64,000 bases of DNA from Streptococcus tangpeifui. Its GTDB lineage: Bacteria; Bacillota; Bacilli; Lactobacillales; Streptococcaceae. The DNA is taken from contig NZ_JAAKDU010000002.1 in the NCBI RefSeq assembly GCF_011038795.1, positions 248,001-312,000 of the forward strand, written 5' to 3'. The first letter of the stretch is position 1, and the number at the start of each line of letters is the position of its first letter. The notes below the pieces were generated by a model that saw nothing but the letters and a program-made list of their open reading frames with translations, ran no database searches and was not told the DNA's origin. Both the position numbers and the translations under genes were made by a program. Shown here in pieces: positions 54,400 through 63,110 of the stretch.

Positions 54400-55425
54400 C
54401 TATGATTGAAATCTAATGACAGATGCGGCCGCATCTACTTTGGCTGGGACACCCAAAGGAATGATAGCTCTAGGGGTAGCGTGCCCAACGTTGACATTAT
54501 AAAGAATGGAGATATCTGTATCAATCACTTCCAGCAAGATTCGTTTATAGTCATCATAATAGGTTTCATCCATAGGCTTACCAACAATGACACCATTCAG
54601 GACCTCAAAAATACCAGTAGTTTTTAATGTTTCCAGCATGGTACGATAAAGGGCAGGTTCTGGTTTCTCTTCACTGGTTTCCAACAGGAGAATTTTTCCC
54701 TGCCAATCACTCAAACTGGGAAAGAGCTGATAACGCTGACAGAGGGCACTGCTGTCTTCATAGCGTGATGAATCAAAAATTTGATAGAGAGATTCCAAAC
54801 ACCCGCCTAGGATGGCTCCTTCAAATTGAGGACTTCCCTTCAATAACTCAAAGTCTTCATTTTTATGCATAATCCGACTGGTTCCTAAGACCTTGGGACT
54901 AAAATCTGTCCGCTCCTCATACCAGATAGCACTGGGCCTGATTTCTGAGATGCGACCTGTTTCTAGCAGTTCTTTAAAGTAATGAAAGGAGTAGGGCAGC
55001 ATCCCTTGGTCTAATTCACAGATATCTGGCAAAAAGGCTTGACCGTAGAAGGTTTTAAGTCCTAACTTATGCAACATCAAGTGATTCATAGTAGTATCGG
55101 AAAACCCTAAAAAGATTTTTTGCTGGAGCGCTTGTTGCAGTTCGTTATGGTCAAATAAGTAAGGCAGGAGGCGGTGGGTATCATCGCCGCCAATAGCGCA
55201 TAATATCATATCAATGGTAGGGTCTTTAAAAGCAGTGAGTAGATCTTGTGCTCTGGCTTGAGGATTCTCCCGCAGATAGTCAATACCTTTGAGAGCATGG
55301 TCTAAAAAAACAACTTCCAGCCCCAGCTGCTCCAAGCGTTTGACCCCTAAGTCCGCTTCAAACTTAATAAATTCCTCCCCAAGGATACCGCTGGACAGAC
55401 TGACAATCCCAATCTTTTTAATCAT
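54400..55425 (-). CDS. S66-family peptidase, MccF/LD-carboxypeptidase type
   Basis: 341 residues from the ATG at 55425, chosen over the one at 55458 because AAGGAGG lies 8 bases before it and MIKKIGIVSLSSG is the family's N-terminus. CAIGGDDTHRLLPYL and GFSDTTMNHLML are the S66 signature loops with the catalytic Ser in or beside the IGGDD segment; the C-terminal GVIVGKP and VNVGHATPRAIIPLG match. Cytoplasmic serine peptidase; MccF members cleave peptide-nucleotide antibiotics, LdcA members trim murein peptides. Length and GxGGDD favour the MccF-like branch. Confidence 0.88.
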   Translation of the reverse strand: MIKKIGIVSLSSGILGEEFIKFEADLGVKRLEQLGLEVVFLDHALKGIDYLRENPQARAQDLLTAFKDPTIDMILCAIGGDDTHRLLPYLFDHNELQQALQQKIFLGFSDTTMNHLMLHKLGLKTFYGQAFLPDICELDQGMLPYSFHYFKELLETGRISEIRPSAIWYEERTDFSPKVLGTSRIMHKNEDFELLKGSPQFEGAILGGCLESLYQIFDSSRYEDSSALCQRYQLFPSLSDWQGKILLLETSEEKPEPALYRTMLETLKTTGIFEVLNGVIVGKPMDETYYDDYKRILLEVIDTDISILYNVNVGHATPRAIIPLGVPAKVDAAASVIRFQS

Positions 55426-55596
55426 AAAGGGCGCCTCCTTTTTGAAAATTACCAGCATTATAGCATACTAACCCTTGCTAGGAAAGGCTGAAAATAGTTG
55501 TGGATCTGTTTTTACCGATAAGTAATTTTGAAAATTTCAAAGAGAAGAATACAAATGTATTTTTTTCATTTTTATATGAATAAAAATAAATTGAGC

Positions 55597-55625
55597 TTTC
55601 AAACTGTCTGAGAATTTGGTATAAT
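55597..55625 (+). promoter_or_regulatory. Promoter of the amino-acid ABC operon
   Basis: Weak TTTCAA (55597-55602), 17-base spacer, TATAAT (55620-55625) with upstream TGG (extended -10). Confidence 0.6.
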
Positions 55626-55654
55626 AAGGCATATCTTCACGTTAGGAGCCAGCT

Positions 55655-56296
55655 ATGTCGTATGTATTAGAAATTCTTCCTGCACTCTTGAATGGAGCTC
55701 TCGTAACCTTACAGGTTTTCTGTATCGTTATCGTCTTATCCATTCCTTTAGGGATAGTCCTTGCCTTTTTGATGCAGATTAAGTTCAAGCCCTTAAACTG
55801 GCTTTTAACGCTCTATGTTTGGGTGATGCGCGGGACTCCGCTCCTCTTGCAGCTCATCTTCTTTTACTATGTTCTGCCAAGCGTTGGGATTGTCTTTGAT
55901 CGGTTGCCAGCTGCTGTTTTGGCTTTTACTCTCAACTATGCAGCCTACTTTGCGGAAATTTTCCGCGGCGGTATTGCTGCTATCCCTAAGGGACAGTATG
56001 AGGCAGCTAAGGTCTTGAAATTCACCCAGTTACAAACCATCCGCTATATTATCTTGCCGCAGGTGGTTAAAATTGTTCTGCCGAGTGTCTTTAATGAGGT
56101 CATCAATTTGGTTAAGGATTCCTCACTAGTCTATGTACTGGGAGTCGGCGATCTTCTCTTGGAGAGCCGAACAGCTTCCAACCGTGACGCCAGCTTGGCT
56201 CCTATGTTTGTTGCGGGTGCCATCTACCTGCTCTTAGTTGGTGTAGTGACCCTAGCCTCTAAACGTATTGAAAAGAAATTTAATTTTTATAAGTAG
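55655..56296 (+). CDS. Polar amino-acid ABC transporter permease
   Basis: 213 residues with about five membrane segments. His/Glu/Gln/polar family: RGTPLLLQLIFFYY (N-terminal signature), then the EAA loop AIPKGQYEAAKVLKFTQLQTIRYIILPQ. First gene of a permease-ATPase-binding protein operon, 9 bases before the ATPase. Confidence 0.93.
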   Translation: MSYVLEILPALLNGALVTLQVFCIVIVLSIPLGIVLAFLMQIKFKPLNWLLTLYVWVMRGTPLLLQLIFFYYVLPSVGIVFDRLPAAVLAFTLNYAAYFAEIFRGGIAAIPKGQYEAAKVLKFTQLQTIRYIILPQVVKIVLPSVFNEVINLVKDSSLVYVLGVGDLLLESRTASNRDASLAPMFVAGAIYLLLVGVVTLASKRIEKKFNFYK

Positions 56297-56305
56297 GAGG
56301 GGTCT

Positions 56306-56938
56306 ATGTTATTAGAATTAAAAAATATCTCCAAACAGTTCGGCCACAAACAGATTTTTAAAGCGTTTAATCTTAATGTAGAAGAAGGAAAGATTTTAGC
56401 CATTGTAGGCCCTTCCGGTGGCGGGAAAACGACCCTCTTGAGGATGCTGGCTGGGCTAGAAACAATCGATTCTGGTCAAGTCATTTATCAGGGGGCAGAA
56501 GTCCCTTTGAATCACTTAGAATCCGAAAATATTTTGGGTTTTGTGTTCCAAGATTTTCAGCTTTTCCCTCATTTGACAGTGCTGGAAAATCTGATGCTCT
56601 CTCCGACCAAAACGATGGGGATCACTAAGGAAGAGGCTCTGAGAAAAGCCAAGGAACTACTAGCCAAATTAGGCCTCGAAGAGCACGGACAGGCCTATCC
56701 TTTTTCTCTTTCCGGCGGTCAGAAACAGCGGGTCGCTTTTGCGCGTGCTATGATGATTGATCCCAAAATCATTGGCTATGATGAGCCAACTTCGGCCTTA
56801 GATCCCGCTTTGCGCCAGGAGGTTGAAAAGTTGATTTTGCAAAACCGTGAAATGGGCATTACCCAGATTGTTATTACGCATGATATGGATTTTGCCAAAA
56901 ATGTTGCGGACGATATTTTGACGATTAACCCTAAATAG
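56306..56938 (+). CDS. Polar amino-acid ABC transporter ATPase
   Basis: 210 residues. Walker A GPSGGGKTT (34-42), FQDFQLFPHLTVLENLM (Q-loop), signature LSGGQKQRVAFARAM, Walker B IGYDEPTSALDP and switch ITHDM. Slightly shorter than typical GlnQ-like ATPases (about 240) at the C-terminus. Confidence 0.95.
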   Translation: MLLELKNISKQFGHKQIFKAFNLNVEEGKILAIVGPSGGGKTTLLRMLAGLETIDSGQVIYQGAEVPLNHLESENILGFVFQDFQLFPHLTVLENLMLSPTKTMGITKEEALRKAKELLAKLGLEEHGQAYPFSLSGGQKQRVAFARAMMIDPKIIGYDEPTSALDPALRQEVEKLILQNREMGITQIVITHDMDFAKNVADDILTINPK

Positions 56939-56952
56939 ATAAAGGATAGACG

Positions 56953-57804
56953 ATGAAAAAACTAATAAGAAGTCTCTCCATGGGATTGATGCTCCTTCTG
57001 GCAGCCTTGGTCTTAGTAGCCTGCAGCTCTCGGTCTAACTTCGCGACCGAGACGGATCAGTGGTCAACCTACAGTAAGGAAAAAACGATTAAAATTGGTT
57101 TTGATGCTACCTTTGTACCCATGGGCTTTGAAGAAAAAAATGGTAAGTACACCGGTTTCGATGTGGACTTAGCCAATGCTGTGTTTAAAAAGTATGGTAT
57201 CAAGGTAGAGTGGCAGGCTATCGACTGGGACATGAAAGAAACCGAGCTCAAGAATGGGACCATCGATCTGATTTGGAACGGTTATTCTGTGACCGATGAG
57301 CGCAAGAAAGAACTTACCTTCACCGATCCTTACATGGTTAACCAGCAGGTGGTCGTGACCAAGAAGTCCTCCAATATTTCCAGCATCGATATGATGTCTG
57401 GAAAGAGATTAGGAGCCCAAGCTGGCTCCTCAGGCTATGATGCCTTTGAAAGTCAGCCTAACCTGCTCAAGAATAAGGTCAAGGATAAGAAGGCAATCCA
57501 ATATTCGACCTTTACTCAGGCTCTGATTGACCTGAAGGCGGGCCGAATTGACGGCCTCTTGATCGACCGTGTTTATGCCAATTATTACCTCGAACAAGAA
57601 GGAGAGCTGGACAGCTACAATATTATACCAGCTGGCTATGAAGCTGAGAGCTTTGCTGTCGGCGCCCGCAAGTCTGATAAGACCTTGGTGAAAAAAATCA
57701 ACCGAGCCTTCAAAGAACTTTACCAAGACGGCCAATTCCAGAAGATTTCCAAGAACTGGTTTGGTGAAGATGTGGCAACCAAGCAAGTTAAGAATACAAA
57801 TTAG
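56953..57804 (+). CDS. Amino-acid ABC transporter substrate-binding lipoprotein
   Basis: 283 residues. Lipoprotein signal ending LVLVAC-SS (Cys24). Bacterial extracellular solute-binding family 3: KIGFDATFVPMGFEEKNGKYTGFDVDLANAVFKKYG, then IDLIWNGYSVTDERKKEL and RLGAQAGSSGYDAF. GF-DAT and WNGYSVTDERK are the usual ligand loops. Specificity (glutamine, histidine, cystine...) cannot be read reliably. Ends directly at a hairpin repeat. Confidence 0.93.
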   Translation: MKKLIRSLSMGLMLLLAALVLVACSSRSNFATETDQWSTYSKEKTIKIGFDATFVPMGFEEKNGKYTGFDVDLANAVFKKYGIKVEWQAIDWDMKETELKNGTIDLIWNGYSVTDERKKELTFTDPYMVNQQVVVTKKSSNISSIDMMSGKRLGAQAGSSGYDAFESQPNLLKNKVKDKKAIQYSTFTQALIDLKAGRIDGLLIDRVYANYYLEQEGELDSYNIIPAGYEAESFAVGARKSDKTLVKKINRAFKELYQDGQFQKISKNWFGEDVATKQVKNTN

Positions 57805-57805
57805 A

Positions 57806-58140
57806 GAGTGGGACAGACAGCCATGATGGCTTAGCCTTCGCCCACAAAATATTGTAATCTCCGGAGATTACGTATAAAAAAGATTTTCATTTTAGAAATT
57901 CTTTATCATCAACTCCGATTTCACAAAACATAAAATATAAAACGAACAATGATGAATTTCAGATGATTAAAATTCTATCGTTGTTCGTTTTATGACAGGA
58001 CAGCTGACTTTTATTTCATGTTTCTTTCGTACCAATAGACAGAGCCTAACAGAAAGAGAGTGGCTAGAAATCACCATTTTATGACGATTTCTAGCCACTC
58101 TCTCACATTTTAAGGTTCAGGCCTTTGCCGCTTTCCTATT
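57806..58140 (+). repeat. Split copy of the interspersed hairpin repeat
   Basis: The left end GAGAGTGGGACAGACAGCCATGATGGCTTAGCC starts two bases after the stop and continues to GTAATCTCCGGAGATTAC (57854-57871, a perfect 18-base palindrome) and ATAAAAA. The right end (58065-58140, ...CACATTTTAAGG TTCAGGCCTTTGCCGCTTTC) matches the right end of the copy at 6168. About 190 bases between differ, including AAACGAACAA...TTGTTCGTTT (57940-57989) and a hairpin AGTGGCTAGAAATC/GATTTCTAGCCACT (58060-58101). Confidence 0.65.
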
Positions 58141-58348
58141 CTTAGGCGGCAGGCCTTGGCAGTTTATCTCCAGACTGCTTAAGAAGGTGCCTGAAAATGG
58201 GATTGCACTACAAGATGATAACCAACCAGCAGTGGTTCATTGGTGCTAAAGTACCTAATGAACTGTGCAGGGGAAAGACTTCTTGGCAGAGCCAACAAGC
58301 CTTTATCCCAACCACTGCACCTAGCAAATATAATTGACTAAATAAAAC
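58141..58348. other. Intergenic, no gene
   Basis: Nothing recognised. Confidence 0.4.
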
Positions 58349-58375
58349 AAGGCTGAGAACTTTTGTCTCAGCCTC
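58349..58375 (-). terminator. Terminator of the CDF gene, GAGGCTGAGACAAAAG family
   Basis: Exact reverse complement of 31331-31357; read on the minus strand it is followed by TGTTTTATTT. A related hairpin, GATAGGA/TCCTATC with the same ACAAAAGTTCTT core on the minus strand, lies at 58409-58435. Confidence 0.8.
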
Positions 58376-58438
58376 TCACCACTGTGCCAAACTGCTCTAT
58401 CCAAAGCTGATAGGAGGAAGAACTTTTGTCCTATCCTC

Positions 58439-59635
58439 TTATGCTCTCTGTTCTGGGGTGATTTGGTGAAATACTAGTTTCCAAGTTTCATGGCGTCGCC
58501 AGATGCTGACATGCTGCTGATTTTCCAGACGATAGGTAATCAGCTTGGTCTTCTGACTGATAGAGGTCATTTTGAAGTACTGAAAATTGCTGGAGTAGTA
58601 GGGGGCCAGCTCAAGAAAACGATGCTGAGTCAAGACCTGACCATGCTCATTGACCAGCATAAAATCCTCGGCAATATAAGTCTCATAGTCAGGGATCTTG
58701 GCTAAAACTAGCTTTTCAAATTTGTAGAGCTTATTGTAAACATTATCGGAAATTTCATCCTCAGGAATGGGAGCCGGCTCGACGTGGATGTCCACATCGT
58801 AGACTTGAAAGTCATCGTGGAGCAGCTGCTCTACTTGTTCGGTAATGGCATGGCTTTCATAGACAGAGAGGTCAGGATTCATTTCTAGGACGAGATCGAG
58901 GAAGATATTAGAACCATAGGTTCGGCCCCGTTGGGATTTGACGGCTGTAATCTTGGGAATTTGTAGGATAGCCTTTTCATATTCAGCCAGTTGTTTATCG
59001 TCAAATCCGTCTGATAAGCTAAAGGTGGCCTGAATAAAAATGTCGTAAGCCGTCTTGAGAATGAAGTAACAGATAATGATGGCAGCAATCCGGTCAATGA
59101 TGGCTAGGTTCATAGAACTAGCAACGATGGCAACCGAAGTTCCCAGCGAAGTCACCGCATCTGACAGGTTATCCTTGGAGGCCGCCAGAAGCGCTGATGA
59201 CTTAACCTTCTTAGAGAGATGGCGGTTGTAGAAGTAGACACCGTACATGACCAGAGCTGAAATCAGACCGACCGAGGCACCCAGAGGGTCAATGGCCGTT
59301 TGACTATTACTGAGGAGCTTTTTAATGGTTTCCATGAGGACCTGAAAACCAACCAGAAACATGATAAAAGAGGTCAAGAGACTGGCAAGATCCTCAATCT
59401 TCCAGTGGCCAAAGCGGTGGTCCTCATCGGCCGGTCGACTAGCCAAATAGAGGCCAACTAAAAGGATAAGATTACTCATGATATCCGATAGATTATTAAA
59501 CCCATCGGCTGTCAGCGATGAGGAATGGAGTATGTAGCCAGAGAGGAGTTTGCCTAGAGCGAGGACCAAGTAGGCAAAAATAGAGACAATGGGCCCCCGT
59601 CTAGCAAATTTAATCGATTCTTCCGCAGTCACCAT
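58439..59635 (-). CDS. Cation diffusion facilitator exporter, MntE-like
   Basis: 398 residues. Six membrane segments then a cytoplasmic metal-binding domain and a C-terminal extension. Metal-site helices: SLTADGFNNLSDIMSN (segment 2) and AASKDNLSDAVTS (segment 5). RPADEDHRFGHWKIEDLASL is the typical loop. Resembles streptococcal MntE manganese exporters, but the metal cannot be set from sequence alone. Monocistronic with a terminator after it. Confidence 0.88.
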   Translation of the reverse strand: MVTAEESIKFARRGPIVSIFAYLVLALGKLLSGYILHSSSLTADGFNNLSDIMSNLILLVGLYLASRPADEDHRFGHWKIEDLASLLTSFIMFLVGFQVLMETIKKLLSNSQTAIDPLGASVGLISALVMYGVYFYNRHLSKKVKSSALLAASKDNLSDAVTSLGTSVAIVASSMNLAIIDRIAAIIICYFILKTAYDIFIQATFSLSDGFDDKQLAEYEKAILQIPKITAVKSQRGRTYGSNIFLDLVLEMNPDLSVYESHAITEQVEQLLHDDFQVYDVDIHVEPAPIPEDEISDNVYNKLYKFEKLVLAKIPDYETYIAEDFMLVNEHGQVLTQHRFLELAPYYSSNFQYFKMTSISQKTKLITYRLENQQHVSIWRRHETWKLVFHQITPEQRA

Positions 59636-59712
59636 AGGTCCTCCTAAATAATTATAATGGCTTTATTATAGCAGAATTGCTGGCATCAAGCCAATCAAGT
59701 TACTGTCAAAAA

Positions 59713-59736
59713 ATCCCCTAGATTTGCCTAAGGGAT
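59713..59736 (-). terminator. Terminator after the first AGCS gene
   Basis: ATCCCCTAG / CTAAGGGAT (one mismatch-type pair) with a T-run on the minus strand. Confidence 0.78.
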
Positions 59737-59745
59737 ATCTTTTTA

Positions 59746-61089
59746 TTATTTGCTCAAATCTAGCTCAGATTTAGCAAAATATTTTTTGGTTTCCGCAAGG
59801 ATGATTGGAGAAAGTCCCAGCAGGGCTACCAGATTGGGGAAGGCCATCAGGCCATTGACAATATCAGCGATGGCCCAGATGGTTTCCAGCTTGATAAAGC
59901 CCCCGATAGCTACCATAGCCACGAAAAATGCCCGATAAACTGGAATGGACTTAGCTCCAAAGAGAAATTCAAAACAGCGTTCTCCATAGTAAGACCAACC
60001 TAAGATAGTTGTAAAGGCGAAGAGGACAAGACTGACAGTCAAAGCTAAAATTCCCCAATTGCCAAAGACAGACGCAAAGGCTGATTGGGTCAGGATGGCT
60101 CCGTCTAAGTTTGAGGACCAGCCGCCTGTAACAATGATAGCCATCCCCGTCAGAGTACAGATGATGATAGTATCAATAAAGGTTCCTGTCATAGAAATCA
60201 GCCCCTGCTCAACGGGTTCTTCAGTTTTGGCAGCAGCAGCGGCGATAGGAGCAGAACCAAGCCCAGACTCATTGGAGAAGACCCCACGAGCAACCCCTTT
60301 TTGCAGGGCGACCATGACCGTTGCTCCTATAAAACCGCCAGCAGCAGCGTGGCCAGTAAAGGCAGAAGAGAAGACTAGTCCGATACTGGGCAGAAGTTTG
60401 TCATAGTTAACTGCCAGAATAGTGAGGCCGGCTAGAACATAGATAACAGCCATAAATGGGACTACCAAGGTGGAGACACGTGAGATGGATTGAATACCAC
60501 CGAAGATAATAATAGCAACGAGAATAGCTAGGACGACACTGACATAACGGGGGTCCCAGCCGATACTGTTTTTGATGGAATCGGTGATAGAGTTAACTTG
60601 GGTGAAGGTACCCGATCCTAAGAGGGCCGTCATGGTTCCAAAGATAGCAAAGAGAATTGCCAGCCATTTCCAATTTCTACCCAGACCATTGACGATGTAG
60701 TACATAGGCCCGCCAGCGATTTCACCATTTTCATCTTTTTCGCGGAATCTAATAGCCAAGAGTCCTTCGGAATACTTGGTTGCCATCCCGAAGAAGGCTG
60801 CCATCCACATCCAAAAGAGAGCTCCGGGGCCACCTGCCTTGATAGCCGTGGCCACTCCAACAATGTTTCCTGTTCCGACCGTAGCGGCCAGAGCCGTACA
60901 GAGGGCAGCGAAGCTGGAGACGTCTCCATGACCTTCGCTATCAGCGAAAATCAAGCGAAGAGCCTTGGGAAGTTTAACAATCTGCAGCAATCCCAAACGA
61001 ATACTGAGATAGATCCCAGTCCCAACTAAAAGGATAAGAAGGGGCGGGCCCCAGATGAAGGTGTCAATCTTATTGAAAAAATCTAGCAT
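59746..61089 (-). CDS. Sodium:alanine/glycine symporter (AGCS), copy 1
   Basis: 447 residues, about 11 membrane segments. Family motifs: FFNKIDTFIWGPPLLILLVGTG (N-terminus), AALCTALAATVGTGNIVGVATAI, GGPGALFWMWMAAFFGMATKY, FSNESGLGSAPIAAAAAKT, and GWSYYGERC. Paralogous to the gene upstream (61217-62578). It lies behind a terminator (61128-61147), so it may be transcribed by read-through from the riboswitch-controlled gene or from its own promoter. Confidence 0.95.
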   Translation of the reverse strand: MLDFFNKIDTFIWGPPLLILLVGTGIYLSIRLGLLQIVKLPKALRLIFADSEGHGDVSSFAALCTALAATVGTGNIVGVATAIKAGGPGALFWMWMAAFFGMATKYSEGLLAIRFREKDENGEIAGGPMYYIVNGLGRNWKWLAILFAIFGTMTALLGSGTFTQVNSITDSIKNSIGWDPRYVSVVLAILVAIIIFGGIQSISRVSTLVVPFMAVIYVLAGLTILAVNYDKLLPSIGLVFSSAFTGHAAAGGFIGATVMVALQKGVARGVFSNESGLGSAPIAAAAAKTEEPVEQGLISMTGTFIDTIIICTLTGMAIIVTGGWSSNLDGAILTQSAFASVFGNWGILALTVSLVLFAFTTILGWSYYGERCFEFLFGAKSIPVYRAFFVAMVAIGGFIKLETIWAIADIVNGLMAFPNLVALLGLSPIILAETKKYFAKSELDLSK

Positions 61090-61127
61090 AGTATTTCCTA
61101 TCTTTTTCTTTTATATGGCAGGAAAAA

Positions 61128-61147
61128 GGGGCTAGTTGTCTAGCCCC
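61128..61147 (-). terminator. Terminator between the two AGCS genes
   Basis: Perfect stem GGGGCTAG/CTAGCCCC with loop TTGT, followed on the minus strand by TTTTT. Confidence 0.82.
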
Positions 61148-61216
61148 GCCTGACACATTCTAAAATATATACCTTCGTATTATATAAAAATGTGACTGGA
61201 ATTTCAAATTCTACTT

Positions 61217-62578
61217 TTAATTATCAAATGATTTGCCAGCCTTGCGCTTGAAGTATGACTGAGTTTCCTTGATGATAATGGGTGACAGGACTAAGAGGGC
61301 AATCAAATTTGGCAGAGCCATGAGGCCATTAACAATATCTGCAATTTTCCAAATGACCTGCAACTGCAGATAGCCGCCAAGTGCTACCATGAGGACAAAG
61401 ATACAGCGGTAAATGGTGATGCCCTTAGTCCCAAAGACAAATTCGACACAGCGTTCCCCATAGTAAGACCATCCCAAGATAGTTGTAAAAGCGAAAAGGG
61501 CCAAAGACAAGGTCAGGACCAAACTACCGATATGGCCAAAGACAGAAGCAAAGGCCGATTGAGTAACAGCAGCCCCTTCTAAGCCCTTGACAGACCATTG
61601 ACCAGTAATCAAGATGGAAAGTCCGGTTAGGGTACAGATGATGATCGTGTCGATAAAAGTTCCTGTCATGGAAATCAGCCCCTGCTCAACAGGTTCTTCA
61701 GTTTTGGCAGCAGCTGCAGCGATGGGAGCAGATCCCAGACCAGATTCATTAGAGAAGACCCCACGAGCAACCCCTAGACGAATGGCCTGCATAACTGTTG
61801 CCCCAGTGAATCCGCCAACAGCTGCTGTCGGTGTGAAAGCTGATTTAAAGACAGCGACAAGAGTTGGGATTAGGTTGTGGAAGTTGATGGCGATGATGGT
61901 TACAGTTGCCAGAATATAGAGAGCAGCCATAAAAGGGACCACTTTTTCTGAGACCTTGGAGATGGATTGAATACCGCCAAAGACGATGATCGCAACCAAG
62001 ATTGCAATGACAATGCTAACCACTTTGGGTGACCAAGCAAAAGTATTTTGCAGGGAGCCCGTGATAGAATTAACCTGAGAAAAAGTCCCGATACCAAGTA
62101 AAGCAACCAAAATTCCTGCTAAAGCAAAGAAGTAAGCAAGCGGTTTAGCAATGACTTTTAAGCGGCCGGTAATCCCATTGGTAATATAATACATAGGTCC
62201 GCCGGACACTTGGCCGTTATCATCCTGGGTCCGATACTTGATAGCCAGCAGCCCTTCGGCATACTTCGTAGCCATCCCAAAGAAGGCTGCCATCCACATC
62301 CAGAAGAGGGCTCCCGGTCCGCCAGTTCCAATAGCCGTAGCAACCCCGACAATATTTCCGGTTCCAATGGTAGCGGCTAAGGCAGTTGCTAAAGCTGCGA
62401 AACTGGAGATATCTCCTTCACCTTGGTCTTCTGCAAAGATGAGTTTGAAAGCCTTAGGTAAGCGTAGCACTTGCAAGAATCCCAAGCGAATGGTTAAATA
62501 AATCCCCGTTCCAACTAAGAGTACCAGCAGGGGCGGCCCCCAAACAATATCATCAATTTTCGTAAAAAAGTCCAGCAT
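61217..62578 (-). CDS. Sodium:alanine/glycine symporter (AGCS), copy 2, riboswitch-controlled
   Basis: 453 residues, same architecture as the neighbour: FFTKIDDIVWGPPLLVLLVGTG, ALATALAATIGTGNIVGVATAIG, FSNESGLGSAPIAAAAAKTEEP, GWSYYGERCVEF. The two copies are tandem duplicates that have diverged mainly in the loops and the central region. A tandem glycine riboswitch lies in its leader, so glycine is a likely substrate. Confidence 0.95.
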   Translation of the reverse strand: MLDFFTKIDDIVWGPPLLVLLVGTGIYLTIRLGFLQVLRLPKAFKLIFAEDQGEGDISSFAALATALAATIGTGNIVGVATAIGTGGPGALFWMWMAAFFGMATKYAEGLLAIKYRTQDDNGQVSGGPMYYITNGITGRLKVIAKPLAYFFALAGILVALLGIGTFSQVNSITGSLQNTFAWSPKVVSIVIAILVAIIVFGGIQSISKVSEKVVPFMAALYILATVTIIAINFHNLIPTLVAVFKSAFTPTAAVGGFTGATVMQAIRLGVARGVFSNESGLGSAPIAAAAAKTEEPVEQGLISMTGTFIDTIIICTLTGLSILITGQWSVKGLEGAAVTQSAFASVFGHIGSLVLTLSLALFAFTTILGWSYYGERCVEFVFGTKGITIYRCIFVLMVALGGYLQLQVIWKIADIVNGLMALPNLIALLVLSPIIIKETQSYFKRKAGKSFDN

Positions 62579-62639
62579 GACTATTCCTCCAAAGTTCTAA
62601 GATTATCAAGCACCTACACAGGATTAGTCCAAGCAAAAA

Positions 62640-62665
62640 AGCCCAGACTAATCTGATTCTGGACT
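62640..62665 (-). terminator. Riboswitch expression-platform terminator
   Basis: On the minus strand AGTCCAGA pairs with TCTGGGCT (one G-T) and is followed by TTTTTTGC. It lies between the second glycine aptamer and the symporter. A competing hairpin CCCAAAA/TTTTGGG is at about 62686-62710. Confidence 0.72.
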
Positions 62666-62714
62666 TGGAGGTACTAACAGCACACCCAAAAAAGCCTTGA
62701 TCTTTTGGGCTGAA

Positions 62715-62908
62715 TTTCTGTCCTTTTGCCTGAGAGTTTGAGTAAAGCGAATTTACCTTGCCCCTTCGGCGTTTTCTAGCTATTGGGCTACCTGTCCCTT
62801 CAGTAGAAAATCTCTCCAGAAGTCCGTCCATCATCAGTCCCATTCTATGACTAGAAACCTGAGAGCATTACTCCTTCGGCGAAAGGTCTAACCTTTTCTC
62901 TCCTGATG
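62715..62908 (-). promoter_or_regulatory. Tandem glycine riboswitch
   Basis: Read on the minus strand, two aptamers follow each other. The first has GGAGAGAAAAGG, GCCGAAGGAGTAA and CTCTCAGGTTTC; the second has GGAGAGATTTTC, GCCGAAGGGGCAA and CTCTCAGGCAAAAGGACAGA. These are the conserved parts of the glycine aptamer, with the second ending in the classic GGACAGA. It controls the symporter at 61217-62578 through the terminator at 62640-62665. Confidence 0.93.
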
Positions 62909-62940
62909 ATTTCAATCGGTTATTTGATAAATATGCTACT

Positions 62941-62969
62941 AGTTTAGCTAAATATCCGAATGCTGTCAA
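62941..62969 (-). promoter_or_regulatory. Promoter of the riboswitch-AGCS unit
   Basis: On the minus strand TTGACA (62969-62964), 17-base spacer, TAAACT (62946-62941), about 35 bases before the first aptamer. Confidence 0.75.
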
Positions 62970-63065
62970 GACGAATTTAAGAAATTACCCATTAAAGACG
63001 AATAATCTTAGAGAGAATTGCCACAAAGGGCCCTAAGTTTATTCGTATTGTTATAAGATATAGAA

Positions 63066-63096
63066 AAACTCCAAGAGCTAGGAACCCTTGGAGTTT
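63066..63096 (-). terminator. Terminator after msmK
   Basis: AAACTCCAAG / CTTGGAGTTT, with TTTTTCTAT following on the minus strand, 15 bases from the stop codon. Confidence 0.88.
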
Positions 63097-63110
63097 GTAA
63101 TGATAAGCCG

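Noticed and set aside
55426..55458. Upstream start for the S66 peptidase
   Set aside because: The extra 11 residues include the translated ribosome site of the better start at 55425.
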